Below are positions 52,574 through 61,688 of a stretch of 64,000 bases of DNA, piece after piece. This stretch comes from UBA6224 sp963730375. Lineage in GTDB: Bacteria; Patescibacteriota; Saccharimonadia; Saccharimonadales; UBA4665. Position 1 is the first letter of the stretch. The number at the start of each line of letters is the position of its first letter. The notes beneath the pieces were generated by a model, which had not been told where the DNA came from, searched no databases, and was given only the letters and a program-made list of their open reading frames with translations. The position numbers were made by a program, and so were the translations under genes. The DNA is taken from contig CAVSRJ010000004.1 of NCBI GenBank assembly GCA_963730375.1, positions 1-64,000 of the forward strand, read 5' to 3'.

Positions 52574-53221
52574 ATGATCACTTCCGAACAGCTTGATACA
52601 CTGCCGAATGTATATGGCCGCGGAGCGCCGAGTCCAGAGCAGCTTTCACTCGCACAGACCCACATTGCAGATGTCATGCGGCTGAATCGAGACGAGGTCG
52701 ACGAGTCACGTGGCCTGGCCGAGCAAATATATGGTCTGGCGGAGGCTGTGGGCGTGGTGTCTAGTTATGCATGGGAGATTTATCCAAGTTTGCGCTCCTG
52801 GCTTTCCTACCCACGAATCAAGGCCGAACTACCAGGAGAAAGACTGCTAGAGGTTTCGACAATGACGGGCGGCATGAGTCTGGCGTTATACACAGCACGG
52901 ACTCGTTACAACGAGGGTCGGTTACGCCAAGTCGGGATCCCCGATGCTAGTCAGATTGAGGCTTTGCTAGATCAACCTGATTCAGCACAATGGCGCAGTG
53001 CTGGCTATGCTGCCGAATCGTTTAGGCCTCGTCAGCATATCTCTGAGGAATTTATGCCGTTTTACCAGCCGGTAAGGCTCAGCTTCATGCCAACAGTTTC
53101 GCGTAATGGGGGCAATGTTAGACGCACCTCTACATCAGCATCCGGGTATCTGGGTGTTACGCAGGATTTGCTCGGCCATCTGAACCGCAGCGTTGCAAAG
53201 GCGGCGCAAAAAGCCGCATAG
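52574..53221 (+). CDS. Hypothetical protein (215 aa)
   Basis: Soluble, with helical segments (LAEQIYGLAEAVGVVSSYAW) and a basic end. TTGACA and TCAATA with 18 bp between them lie just before the ATG, again without a Shine-Dalgarno. Divergent from metK. No known family; belongs to the set of short unknowns. Confidence 0.58.
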   Translation: MITSEQLDTLPNVYGRGAPSPEQLSLAQTHIADVMRLNRDEVDESRGLAEQIYGLAEAVGVVSSYAWEIYPSLRSWLSYPRIKAELPGERLLEVSTMTGGMSLALYTARTRYNEGRLRQVGIPDASQIEALLDQPDSAQWRSAGYAAESFRPRQHISEEFMPFYQPVRLSFMPTVSRNGGNVRRTSTSASGYLGVTQDLLGHLNRSVAKAAQKAA

Positions 53222-53263
53222 CATTTTTGGGTCAAAGCTGGCGATGCTGTACACTGGGTAGTT

Positions 53264-53653
53264 ATGAATCCATCAGACAACACACCACTCGAGGGTACCA
53301 AACTGGCCAACTTTGACCCGGTTGATTCGGTACCCGAACTACAAATTATCGACGTAACTGAGGGCAGCGGCGACGTTGTGCCAGAGGGTGCAACCATCAC
53401 CGCGCACTACACCGGCGCACTGTGCAAGGACGGCACGATATTCCAAAGCTCCAAAGATTTCGGCAACCCCATTACGTTCGGCCTAAACCAGGTCATCCCC
53501 GGCTGGACCAAGGGTGTGCCCGGCATGAAAGTAGGCGGTGTGCGCCGTCTGGTCATCCCAGCTGCTATGGCCTATGGACCACAATCGCCATCGCCTAACA
53601 TTCCGCCCAACTCTGACCTGGTGTTCGACATTGAGCTCGTCGCGTTAGCCTAG
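53264..53653 (+). CDS. FKBP-type peptidyl-prolyl isomerase
   Basis: The 129-residue protein is one FKBP domain: ITAHYTGALCKDGTIFQSS, ITFGLNQVIPGWTKGVPGMK, RRLVIPAAMAYG, and NSDLVFDIELVAL, with the conserved active-site aromatic and hydrophobic residues. It accelerates proline isomerisation during protein folding. No signal peptide, so it acts in the cytoplasm. TACACT lies 8 nt before the ATG. Confidence 0.95.
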   Translation: MNPSDNTPLEGTKLANFDPVDSVPELQIIDVTEGSGDVVPEGATITAHYTGALCKDGTIFQSSKDFGNPITFGLNQVIPGWTKGVPGMKVGGVRRLVIPAAMAYGPQSPSPNIPPNSDLVFDIELVALA

Positions 53654-53687
53654 ATAGCCTTTGCGAACAGTGCCACTGTATTGCCTA

Positions 53688-53715
53688 TTGCAATACGAAA
53701 TAATAGTGGTATTGT
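53688..53715 (+). promoter_or_regulatory. Promoter fused to start codon of the 53722 gene
   Basis: TTGCAA at 53688-53693, 16 bp, TATTGT at 53710-53715, then 6 nt to the ATG. Confidence 0.75.
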
Positions 53716-53721
53716 ACAGAT

Positions 53722-54114
53722 ATGAAGTCAACCGAGTTTACCGGTAGCAATCGACCAGTCGCTGAACCATTTTTGGCGAGCGAGCTTGCACGCTATGGTG
53801 ACTATGACTGGCAGTATTTCGAGACAGAACCGCAGCCAGACGATGACGCGACCCAAGCTATTGAGCCAGATGCATTTGTCGTCGCGGTCGATGGCGTGGC
53901 ATTGGCGCTGGTTGGCTCGACCCGAGATGTCTGGGATCAGCATGTGTATGGCCAACGCTTTGCGTCATCTATAGAAGCGACCGTTACTCCTCAATTAGCT
54001 GGATTGACAGTGAATGATGCCCAACTCAGCACCAGCGGCATTGTCAATGCGATGTATGAACGATATGCCGAGCAGCAGACGCGTGATTCCGACGGGTACT
54101 ACCTCGCTGGGTAA
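53722..54114 (+). CDS. Hypothetical protein (130 aa)
   Basis: Soluble and acidic, with aromatic-rich GDYDWQYFETEPQ early on and a Thr/Ala-rich middle (DAFVVAVDGVALALVGSTRD). Promoter ends 6 nt before the ATG. No family recognised. Converges on the Nudix gene. Confidence 0.6.
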   Translation: MKSTEFTGSNRPVAEPFLASELARYGDYDWQYFETEPQPDDDATQAIEPDAFVVAVDGVALALVGSTRDVWDQHVYGQRFASSIEATVTPQLAGLTVNDAQLSTSGIVNAMYERYAEQQTRDSDGYYLAG

Positions 54115-54146
54115 TCGACACTCTTGTTAGTTACGACTCCATACGG

Positions 54147-54641
54147 TTAGTTGAGAGACTGCACGATCTCAAATGATCCAGACAGCATGTTGTCGTGTTC
54201 GTCGAACGTGAAATTGCAGCGGAGTTTTTTACCCTGCAATACTGCAGGTAGCCAGATGATATCGTCCTGCCACATTTGTGCGTATGGAATTTCTGTTTCG
54301 TCGAACCACTGCGGTGCCATTTCTTCTGTTTCGGTTGGTTCGCCCTGCCAGGTATCACATATAAAAACATGACCTATCATGTCGGTAGTGCCATCGGGAA
54401 ATGAGAATTCTAGATAGGCAACTTTTTCGAGGTGAGCCGGCGTAACTTCAATCTCCTCTTGGCATTCGCGGACCGCGGCTTGTTCGATGGTCTCGCCTGG
54501 CTCAATTTTGCCGCCGACGCCGTTATAACGTCCACTGCCAAAGCCACGCTTCTTCATGGCCAGCAACAGCTGATTATCCCGGCGCAAAAACAGGAGCGTA
54601 CATACTTTGGCTGGCGTAGCAGCGTCCGCCATATGTGTCAT
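54147..54641 (-). CDS. MTH1-like Nudix hydrolase
   Basis: The Nudix box is complete (GGKIEPGETIEQAAVREC, then QEEIEV). The preceding FGSGRYNGVGGK and the later QMWQDDIIWLPAVLQGKKL match MTH1 (NUDT1) positions that recognise oxidised purines, so removing 8-oxo-dGTP or related oxidised nucleotides is a fair guess. It is coupled to the proline iminopeptidase gene by an ATGA overlap and shares an operon with dut, a nucleotide-pool theme. Confidence 0.88.
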   Translation of the reverse strand: MTHMADAATPAKVCTLLFLRRDNQLLLAMKKRGFGSGRYNGVGGKIEPGETIEQAAVRECQEEIEVTPAHLEKVAYLEFSFPDGTTDMIGHVFICDTWQGEPTETEEMAPQWFDETEIPYAQMWQDDIIWLPAVLQGKKLRCNFTFDEHDNMLSGSFEIVQSLN

Positions 54642-55560
54642 GCCCCTAACGAAAGATGCAGTGTGCGTAGCACATCGTAGGTGCTGCGGTCATTGCCGTG
54701 GCCGCTCATGGTCCAGATAAGTTTGCTGCCCTTGATGCGTTGGTGTAGCTCGTACGCCGTGGCTGGTGGACAGACCATGTCGTAGCGGCCCTGCACTATC
54801 CAGACTGGCATGGTGAGTTTATGGGCATGCTTTCATAATGTAGCCCTCGGGCATGAAGCAGCCATTCGTAAAGTAGTGCTGCTCATATTCGTACAAGTGT
54901 TGGGTCGAAATCTTCATCGAGTTTTGGCGCCGTCCAGCGGTCGTCCAGCGTCATGAGGCTGCTCTCCACTGCGGAGTATGCGTGCGCCGACGTGCGCATT
55001 TTAGCCTCGTCCGTGCCCAAAATGTGCTTGGCATGCCAGGCAGTTGGGTCATTTTGATGCGTTTTTGGGACGGTTTGCTGGTAGGCTTCCCAGCGTTCGG
55101 GGTAGAACAGTCGGTACAAGCCATTATCAAACCATTCAATCTCGCTCTTGCGGCCGGTGAACACACCGCGCATAAAGATGCCGGTGACGCGCTTGGGGTG
55201 TTTGATGGCGTAGGCGAGAGCGAGGGTACTGCCCCATGAGCCGCCGTTGAGCATAAACTTTGTTAGCTTGAGTTTGTTGGCAATTTTTTCAATGTCCTCG
55301 ACTAAGTCATCGGTCGTGTTGTGATCAAGCGAGCCATAGGGCGTGCTCTTGCCGCTGCCTCGTTGGTCAAAAAATATAACGCGGTGAATCTGGGGATCGT
55401 AACTGTCTTTGTACCTGTCCTTGCAGCCGCTGCCGGGGCCACCGTGGATGTATATAATTGGATTCTTGGCAGTTTTGTTGCCCCAGTCCTGAATGTACAA
55501 CGTGTGGCCGTCGCCTACGTCCAACATGAGTTCTTGGTTGGTGAATTTGTCTGGCGTCAT
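54638..55560 (-). pseudogene. pip: Proline iminopeptidase, two frameshifts
   Basis: The alpha/beta-hydrolase cleaves N-terminal proline from peptides. The first 220 codons are in frame: oxyanion HGGPGSGC, FFDQRGSGKS, nucleophile loop LNGGSWGSTLALAYA. Near 54890 and 54830 the frame shifts (LYEYEQHYFTNGCFMPEGYI, then HKLTMPVWIVQGRYDMVCPP and the His-bearing TMSGHGND), ending at 54638. All three catalytic parts (Ser, Asp, His) survive over the shifts. The stop overlaps the Nudix start and the start follows dut by 2 bp. Confidence 0.88.
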
Positions 55561-55562
55561 CG

Positions 55563-56012
55563 CTACTTACCTCCTGTGCTGCCGAAGCCGCCCGCACCAC
55601 GACCGGTCTCGCTTATCTCGTCTACTGGGCTCCATTGTACCGCTTCGTACTTGCTAACAACAGCTTGGGCAATGCGGTCGCCACGATTGATCGTGAATGG
55701 CTGGTCGCCACGGTTGATAAGAATGACGCCCACTTCGCCGCGATAATCAGCGTCGATGGTGCCGACGCCGTTGGCTAGGGTAATGCCGTGCTTTAGTGCC
55801 AGGCCGCTGCGGCCGCGAATTTGCATCTCGTGTCCGGGCGGCAACTCGACGTATAGTCCTGTCGGGATAACGGCGCGCTCGTTGGGTTTGAGCACGACCG
55901 GCTCGTCGATGGCGGCCAGCAGGTCCATGCCGGCGGCATGCTCGGTTTGGTATTGCGGCAGTGGTAAATCGCTGGTGTTCTTAACCTTGACGGTGACTGG
56001 TGGTATCTTCAT
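55563..56012 (-). CDS. dut: dUTP diphosphatase
   Basis: A trimeric-type dUTPase of 149 residues with all five motifs: AAGMDLLAA, RGRSGLALKHG, GTIDADYRGEVGVIL, GDRIAQAVV and the C-terminal GRGAGGFGSTG. It converts dUTP to dUMP, keeping uracil out of DNA and feeding dTMP synthesis. TACACT lies exactly 6 nt before the ATG. It leads the operon with pip and the MTH1-like gene. Confidence 0.97.
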   Translation of the reverse strand: MKIPPVTVKVKNTSDLPLPQYQTEHAAGMDLLAAIDEPVVLKPNERAVIPTGLYVELPPGHEMQIRGRSGLALKHGITLANGVGTIDADYRGEVGVILINRGDQPFTINRGDRIAQAVVSKYEAVQWSPVDEISETGRGAGGFGSTGGK

Positions 56013-56039
56013 ACGCCCAGTGTAACAGATAGAATCTCG

Positions 56040-56684
56040 CTAAGGCCGAGGAGCAGTTTCTTGAATGGTCTCGACGGCTTTATCCAGTAGTCGCAAGGCT
56101 TCTTGGTCGCGGTCGTTGACGGTCGCATGATCGGTATCCCGCCCTTGCGTGGTGTCGGCAGTTACTTGGCCACTTACGCTGCTGCCCTGCTGGTAACCTA
56201 GTTCCCAGATATTAGTCTTGTCCCCTGGTACTTTGTAAAAACTGACCTGGATGTCCTCAATCATAATGCCAACGCCGATGGGTGCTGCCTCGCCTGGGCA
56301 GCGAGTAATCATGATGCGTCCGATGTCGGTGCTCGTTACTGTGTAGGGCGTGTCTTTGGTCTGCTTTGGCCGGTCAAAGTGGAGCCCGAGTCCTAGCAGG
56401 GTTTCACTAGCGTGCTGCACGGCGCTGGCAATGCGCCGGTTGCGAGTGTTGTTCTCGGAGCTATGTTTTGATGGGGTACAGACGGTTGGAGCGGGTTTTT
56501 CGAGTGTGTTTGGCTCTGCTGCGCTATCTGCGTTAGGTTTGCTGGCGTCGCTGGTGGCTGATGCGGTTGGTGCGGCGTCATACCATGGTTTATCTGCGCA
56601 GCCGGCGAGCGCCAATGCCGCGGCTGATATTGCTGCGGTGCGGGCCAGATTTGCTCTGCGACTGATAGTAGGTTCTTGATTCAT
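56040..56684 (-). CDS. Putative lipoprotein with Tat-like signal
   Basis: The start at 56684 (MNQEPTISRRANLARTAAIS) gives a twin-arginine-like SRRANL followed by a hydrophobic segment and lipobox LALAGC, so export and lipidation are likely. After a Ser/Ala/Pro linker comes an external domain with a pair of Cys (TVCTPSK, MITRCPG). The longer frame from 56717 would lack this signal layout. No known family; it lies 28 bp upstream of dut. Confidence 0.68.
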   Translation of the reverse strand: MNQEPTISRRANLARTAAISAAALALAGCADKPWYDAAPTASATSDASKPNADSAAEPNTLEKPAPTVCTPSKHSSENNTRNRRIASAVQHASETLLGLGLHFDRPKQTKDTPYTVTSTDIGRIMITRCPGEAAPIGVGIMIEDIQVSFYKVPGDKTNIWELGYQQGSSVSGQVTADTTQGRDTDHATVNDRDQEALRLLDKAVETIQETAPRP

Positions 56685-56747
56685 GTCAGTTACTGAAGGA
56701 TTATGTATGATATACAATACAACAATTACATAATAAATGCAACATAC

Positions 56748-57291
56748 TCAGGCTTCATGAAGCAATTGGATGAGTTTGGCAACGGTATTGTGATTGCGAA
56801 TCGTCATTTGTTTGTATATCGGCGTGCCGATAATCTTGCTGGCGGTCGTCCGGCCAAACTGTTTGATGGAGATACCCTGGTAGATAACCCCCCTGCCAGG
56901 CACAGCCATCTCTATGTCGGAACTGAAATCACCCATGGCCTCGAGGGCTTTGCTGGCTGTAACGGGCTTTTTGAGAAATAAATAATTGTACTTCCACTCT
57001 TCATTCTGGAGCCAGCCATCAGGTGTATGCTTGGCAATGTATTCAAATTCGGCCTGGCTGAACAGTGCTACTGTCACTGGGAAACCAAACGTTTGCTCGT
57101 ATAGCCTGCTCTATTTCAGCGGTCAACGGTACTGCGTCATCTCGGATAGCATCGAAAATGACATTGCCGCTTTGGATGTAGGTGCGAACATTATCGAGAC
57201 CCATATCGCTCAGGCATGTGCGCAAATCTGCCATCGGCACTCGGTTGTTGCCGCCGACGTTGATGCCTCTCAGTAATGCGATATAGCGCAT
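56748..57291 (-). pseudogene. DUF1697 protein, one frameshift
   Basis: The N-terminal part (MRYIALLRGINVGGNNRVPM, MGLDNVRTYIQSGNVIFDA) and C-terminal part (ALFSQAEFEYIAKHTPDG, KYNYLFLKKPV, GRGVIYQGIS) of a DUF1697 protein lie in different frames that meet near 57080. Joined they give a normal 180-residue protein. The role of DUF1697 is unknown. Confidence 0.85.
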
Positions 57292-57297
57292 GCAATC

Positions 57298-58021
57298 CTA
57301 GGACCTGCTGTTAGTTAGGGATATCTCTTGTATCAGTGGAATAACTGAGCCAATGTTGGTGGCAATGCGACTGCTGGGGAGGCCAGCTCGCTCAAAATCT
57401 GCCCGATGATGAAGGCCGGTGGTGACCGCGACAAAGCCGATGCCGGCAGCCTGCGCCGCCGAATAGTCAACCAGATGATCGCCTAAGTACAGCACCGACT
57501 CCGGCTCGACGCGCGCATAGTGCAGTCGTTCAAGGGGCTTTTCGAACACGGCTCCGTCTGGTTTGTGGGCGGGTGTGTCCTCGTAGCCATATATAAGTGG
57601 CGAACCATCCGGTGGACTATCGAATAATCGTAGCGGTAGGCCGGCATTCTCGAGGTCTCGTAGCAGTAAGCTTCGACTCAACGAGCTGACTAAACCGAGA
57701 TGGATATTATTCCCGTGTGCCCAATGAATAAACTTGTCGGTTTCATCGAACGGCTGCTTGGGAAATTGTATCGTAGTGGTCGGCAATGTCGGCTTTGACT
57801 TCGCGGACAGCCACATCATCGTTTGGATCTATTTCGCACAGTGTGGCGAGTAGTTGATCAAACGGTTGACCCCAATGTGCTCGAACAGTTTCTGGCGTGA
57901 GTTCGCGTTTATAGCGTCGCGCAACTAGGTCAATCCACTGTTCGGTCTTTGGTTCGATGGTTCGGAGGAGAGTATCATCAAGGTCACACAGGATGGCCTC
58001 AACAGGTTTATCTAGTCTCAT
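57298..58021 (-). pseudogene. HAD-type hydrolase, one frameshift
   Basis: The catalytic Asp motif AILCDLDDTLL opens the protein (start 58021, TAGAAT box 8 nt upstream); the frame shifts near 57770 and continues with LGLVSSLSRSLL (motif II), HKPDGAVFEKPLERL (motif III Lys) and YLGDHLVDYSAAQAAG (motif IV). Joined it is a complete phosphoglycolate phosphatase-like HAD enzyme. Substrate unknown. Confidence 0.85.
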
Positions 58022-58069
58022 GAAACATCATTCTACAGCATGGCGGGAGTATCGAAAACCACCGAGTAT

Positions 58070-58864
58070 TCAGTCCAACTCGATACTGACTGGGCAATGG
58101 TCGCTACCCATGACATCGGGGTGGATGTTAGCGGCCTTTACCCTATCTTTGAGTGACTGTGAGACGAGGAAATAGTCAATGCGCCAGCCAACGTTGCGGG
58201 CGCGGCTGTTGGCGAAGTGGCTCCACCAGGTGTAGTAGCCGTTGCCTTGTTTGAACAACCGAAGTGTGTCGACAAAGCCGGCATCGACGAAGTGTTGAAA
58301 GCCCTCACGTTCTTCGTCGGTAAAGCCCTTTTTGCCCCGATTGGGTTTGGGGTTGGCCAGGTCATCCTCGGTGTGTGCGACATTCAGGTCACCGCAAAAA
58401 ATGACGGGCTTCTCTTGCTCTAATTCTTTGGCATATTCCAAAAACGCTGGATCCCAATGTTTGTGGCGGAGGTCGAGCCGTCCGAGGTCGTCCTTGGCAT
58501 TCGGGGTATAGACTGTCACCAGCCAGAAGTCATCAAACTCAGCGGCCAGCACCCTGCCCTCGCTGTTTGGGTCGCCAAAACCGTCGCCCGACATGTCGTA
58601 TTTGTCGATGAGATGTTGCGGAAACCCGAGCTTGGTTTGCAGTGGTTTAACCTTCGTAAAAATGGCGGTGCCGCTATAGCCCTTCTTCTCGGCGCTGTTC
58701 CAAATTTCCTCGTAGTCGGGCAAGTCGACCTCGGCCTGGCCCTGCTGGGCTTTGGTTTCTTGCAGGCACAATATATCGGGCTGCTCTTTTGTAATAAACG
58801 GTCCTAATGCGTCCTTTTTCAGGACGGCACGGATGCCATTAACATTCCAGGAATATATCTTCAT
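58070..58864 (-). CDS. xth: Exodeoxyribonuclease III (AP endonuclease)
   Basis: The 264-residue protein cuts DNA at abasic sites and trims 3' ends in base-excision repair. Motifs: MKIYSWNVNGIRAVLK, DILCLQETKAQ, GYSGTAIF, FCGDLNVAHTE, WRIDYFLVSQSLKD and MGSDHCPVSIEL, including all catalytic Glu, Asp, Asn and His. TATACT lies 7 nt before the ATG. Normal length and intact. Confidence 0.96.
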   Translation of the reverse strand: MKIYSWNVNGIRAVLKKDALGPFITKEQPDILCLQETKAQQGQAEVDLPDYEEIWNSAEKKGYSGTAIFTKVKPLQTKLGFPQHLIDKYDMSGDGFGDPNSEGRVLAAEFDDFWLVTVYTPNAKDDLGRLDLRHKHWDPAFLEYAKELEQEKPVIFCGDLNVAHTEDDLANPKPNRGKKGFTDEEREGFQHFVDAGFVDTLRLFKQGNGYYTWWSHFANSRARNVGWRIDYFLVSQSLKDRVKAANIHPDVMGSDHCPVSIELD

Positions 58865-58957
58865 GGTTGGTAGTATAGCGTACTTCCGTTGTCATGGTCC
58901 GCGACAGCTCGTGGATCCTGATAATGGAAGTATGACAAGCTAGGAATCGGTCGGGCG

Positions 58958-59010
58958 GCGGGTGCCGGAGTGGTGTCTCCCCATGTGGGAAGGCCTGCTC
59001 CGGTACCCGC
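58958..59010. terminator. Large hairpin at edge of GC-rich island
   Basis: Arms 58958-58970 and 58998-59010 form a 13-bp stem with one wobble, with a small inner hairpin. It lies 36 bp beyond the stop of the 59047 gene and could end its transcript; there is no long U-run. Confidence 0.6.
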
Positions 59011-59046
59011 GCCGACAACTTGTTACTTCACTTCCTCCTCTCGGTT

Positions 59047-60834
59047 CTAGCCGAGGTTCATCGACAGGTCGTCGTAGGTGGTGACGTCGCGTCGCCCACT
59101 GCCGTTGTCGATGTAGCTGAACGTGACCTTGATGCCGCTCTGGATGAACGGGCGCTCGAGGTCCGAGCCGGTGGCGGTCGGGTTGACGGCCATGCGGTAG
59201 GCGTGTGCGTCTCCCTGGATGGTGAAGTAGTACACGGTCTTGCCGTTCTCACTCATCGCGGGGGACACTCGATCCACCGTCACGTCCTTCGCCGTCTTGC
59301 CACTGGCGTCCTCACCCGGCTTGGTGGAGCCGTTGTTGGAGAGGATCGTCTCGTAGTCGTTCAGCGCGTCACTCATGGTGTCGCCGAGGGCGATGTCACC
59401 ACCGTTGATGCTGGCCAGGCCGGCCGGCACCAGAGTGACTCCCTGCATGTTGGTCTCGCTCGAGGGGTCGCTGTCTCCGTTGGGAACGAGCGCGCCCACC
59501 CACGTCATGTGCCCGTTGATCTTGTGGATCGCCAGGTGCGTCGGGGTGAGTTTGCGGATGTTCTTCTGGGAGTCCTCGACGGCCTTCGTGACCTTCTCGT
59601 CGATGACGAGGTTGTTGATGTGGTACAGCCGAACCGTGGAGGTACGACCGTCGAACAGCGCCAGGTACTGCACCGCGACATCGGAGTTGATCGAGGTCAG
59701 CTCCATCTGCCAGACGGGGTAGTTCTCCTTGGTGTACACCAGGACGGGGTCACCGGAGACCTGGTAGCGCTTGGTCGGACCACGGAACATCCAGCCGTAG
59801 TTGCCACCGGCGTAGTCGCCCCACCAGTCGAGCATCTGCTTGGCGGTCTCCGCCGAGTAGATGCGATCGAGCCAGGCGGGCGCCTTGCCGAGGGCGTAGT
59901 GCTGGATGTCACCGCTCTGCGCGTCCACCGTCAGGACACCGTTGGGTACGGTGTGCTGGAAGTTGAGCGTGAGGCGGTTGGTCGAAGCGGTCCAGTAGGG
60001 CCTCCACTGGTCGTCGACCTCCAGGGTCCAGTCGTCGATCGGGGTCCCGGCGTAGCCGTTCTCCCACACGTGGCGGTTGACGTCCATGCCGAACCATCCG
60101 TTCGCGTAGTAGTGCATCGCGATGGTCTCGCCCGAAGCGTCCTTGTCGTGATACACCGCCGTGGCGTTGGGGTTCTCGGCGTCGACCGTGATGAAGCCCG
60201 GGATCGTCGAGTTGATCCGGTTGTAGGCCTGGTAGCCCGAGGGCTCCAGTCCGACGACCCAGTAGGCGTGGTTGTTCACCGACTGGAGAACCGGCTGCAT
60301 GATCTCGTAGCTGGTCGACAGGTTGGGAACGTCCGTCATGGCCGTCGAGGCGTTGTGGCGCGCAACCTGCTCCGGGACGACCACGATGTGGCCGGCGTCG
60401 GTGTCGGGGTACTTGCCGGTGTCCTCGGTGACGACCTTGACTTGGTTCGCGAGCTCCTGCGCGCGGCTGGAGGTCCAGACGCCGCCGATGACGTTGGCCA
60501 CGCCGTAGATGCCGATCGCCACGATGGCGACGGCCAGGACGACGGTGCCAGTCGGGATTGTCTCCGAATCGGATCCGAAGAAGCCCAGGACGACGATCGC
60601 GACGATGAAGCCCATGAGCCAGAGCCAGAAGGTCTGGTAGAAGCTCGTCATCGACAGACCGAGGACCGGCTGAGTCCAGTACATCATGAGCCACCCGATC
60701 AGGGTGTACACGACGAACAGGATGGCACCGGTCAGCATGGCTGCCTCGCGGTTCTCGCACTTGACGACCGTTGCGGCCGTCGTGATGCCGACGATGACGA
60801 ATGCCATCAACGCGGCATACAGTAGGTACTCCAT
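59047..60834 (-). CDS. Large membrane protein of GC-rich island
   Basis: The 595-residue protein has four N-terminal helices (about 1-22, 32-54, 66-86, 92-115) and a large external domain (about 120-595), rich in Asp, Asn and Tyr. Repeated-looking segments such as GFITVDAENP and GVLTVDAQSGDIQHYALG and the YGWMFRGPTKRYQV stretch suggest beta structure. No family recognised. AGGAG lies 8 nt before the ATG, in contrast to the leaderless native genes. Codon use is strongly G/C-ended, unlike its neighbours, pointing to recent transfer from a high-GC organism, perhaps an actinobacterial host or its phage. Confidence 0.8.
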   Translation of the reverse strand: MEYLLYAALMAFVIVGITTAATVVKCENREAAMLTGAILFVVYTLIGWLMMYWTQPVLGLSMTSFYQTFWLWLMGFIVAIVVLGFFGSDSETIPTGTVVLAVAIVAIGIYGVANVIGGVWTSSRAQELANQVKVVTEDTGKYPDTDAGHIVVVPEQVARHNASTAMTDVPNLSTSYEIMQPVLQSVNNHAYWVVGLEPSGYQAYNRINSTIPGFITVDAENPNATAVYHDKDASGETIAMHYYANGWFGMDVNRHVWENGYAGTPIDDWTLEVDDQWRPYWTASTNRLTLNFQHTVPNGVLTVDAQSGDIQHYALGKAPAWLDRIYSAETAKQMLDWWGDYAGGNYGWMFRGPTKRYQVSGDPVLVYTKENYPVWQMELTSINSDVAVQYLALFDGRTSTVRLYHINNLVIDEKVTKAVEDSQKNIRKLTPTHLAIHKINGHMTWVGALVPNGDSDPSSETNMQGVTLVPAGLASINGGDIALGDTMSDALNDYETILSNNGSTKPGEDASGKTAKDVTVDRVSPAMSENGKTVYYFTIQGDAHAYRMAVNPTATGSDLERPFIQSGIKVTFSYIDNGSGRRDVTTYDDLSMNLG

Positions 60835-60845
60835 GGTTGCTGCTC

Positions 60846-61358
60846 CTAACGAAGGGTCGTGACTGGTGTGCTGATGAGGTTGCCCTGCGCGTCGAACGCG
60901 AATGCCGTTTCCGGTCGCGATTCGAAGACGAAGAACTGCCCCAGGTTCAGGCCATAGGTGTTACCCGCAGTGGTTCGCACGAGAACTCGGTCGCCATCCT
61001 GCTGGATGTCGGCAAGCTCGCTTGCTATCGCGGGTGACCCAGGCTGGGTCGATGTTGGCACCTTGTTGCCCTGCTTGAGCGCACCGTTCTGCGTGAGCAG
61101 CACGATGTGGTCAGTGCTGACGTTGTTGTCCACGACTTGCCACGGGCCAAAGGCCTGCAGCAGCGCAGTCAGCGCGTCTGGCGAGGGCGATGTCTCTGCT
61201 GTCGAGATGGGGGGCTGCGTCTTGTCTCCGAAAGAGGTCGCCGGGTGGATGAACACCATGAAGACCACGCCGAGGACGACGAGCAACGCCAAACCGACTC
61301 CGAGAGATGCCCAAGCACGGGGGTACTTGACCCGTCGCTCTTGAGTGTCGGAGGACAT
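60846..61358 (-). CDS. Single-pass membrane protein of GC-rich island
   Basis: The start at 61358 (MSSDTQERRVKYPRAWASLG) has AAAGG 5-6 nt upstream. The 170-residue protein has one helix (about 17-38, SLGVGLALLVVLGVVFMVFI) and an external domain with DNNVSTDHIVLLTQNGAL. It ends 11 bp before the large membrane protein gene, and the two likely work together. GC-rich codon use. No family recognised. Confidence 0.72.
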   Translation of the reverse strand: MSSDTQERRVKYPRAWASLGVGLALLVVLGVVFMVFIHPATSFGDKTQPPISTAETSPSPDALTALLQAFGPWQVVDNNVSTDHIVLLTQNGALKQGNKVPTSTQPGSPAIASELADIQQDGDRVLVRTTAGNTYGLNLGQFFVFESRPETAFAFDAQGNLISTPVTTLR

Positions 61359-61408
61359 GATTACCTTTCTGTAGTTGGCCAAAGGCCAGTGGTCAGAGGT
61401 TGTGTAAC

Positions 61409-61459
61409 TTTTCGGTCACTCACTATTCGTAGGTTATATGCGCACTGAGTGACCGAAAA
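61409..61459. promoter_or_regulatory. Perfect 14-bp inverted repeat, island promoter region
   Basis: Arms TTTTCGGTCACTCA (61409-61422) and its complement (61446-61459), 23 nt apart. A TTGACA lies just beyond (minus strand, about 61475). Related sequence recurs before the 62300 gene. The rest of 61359-61688 has no gene and is AT-rich. Confidence 0.7.
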
Positions 61460-61688
61460 TATATTCCTAGCTTGTCAATGAACGTTCTCTGTTGGGAGCA
61501 TAAGCTCTACCAACACAAAACATCGATAAATTATAGCAAAATATTGACCAATTGTCAATAATGCTTAAGGTATCGGTTTGTCGGATGCCGAGTGATCTTT
61601 AACGGGAGTGTGAAAACAAGCTGGGGTGAGAACGGAGGCGTGAGCGGCATACCGCGCGATGGTCTTGCGCGGTATGCCGTCACCTGCC

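Noticed and set aside
59020..60825. A 601-codon open frame on the plus strand
   Set aside because: It is the exact shadow of the 595-aa membrane protein in GC-rich DNA; its translation is a Val/Gly/Arg/Asp/His-rich run with no helix pattern, and it has no ribosome site.
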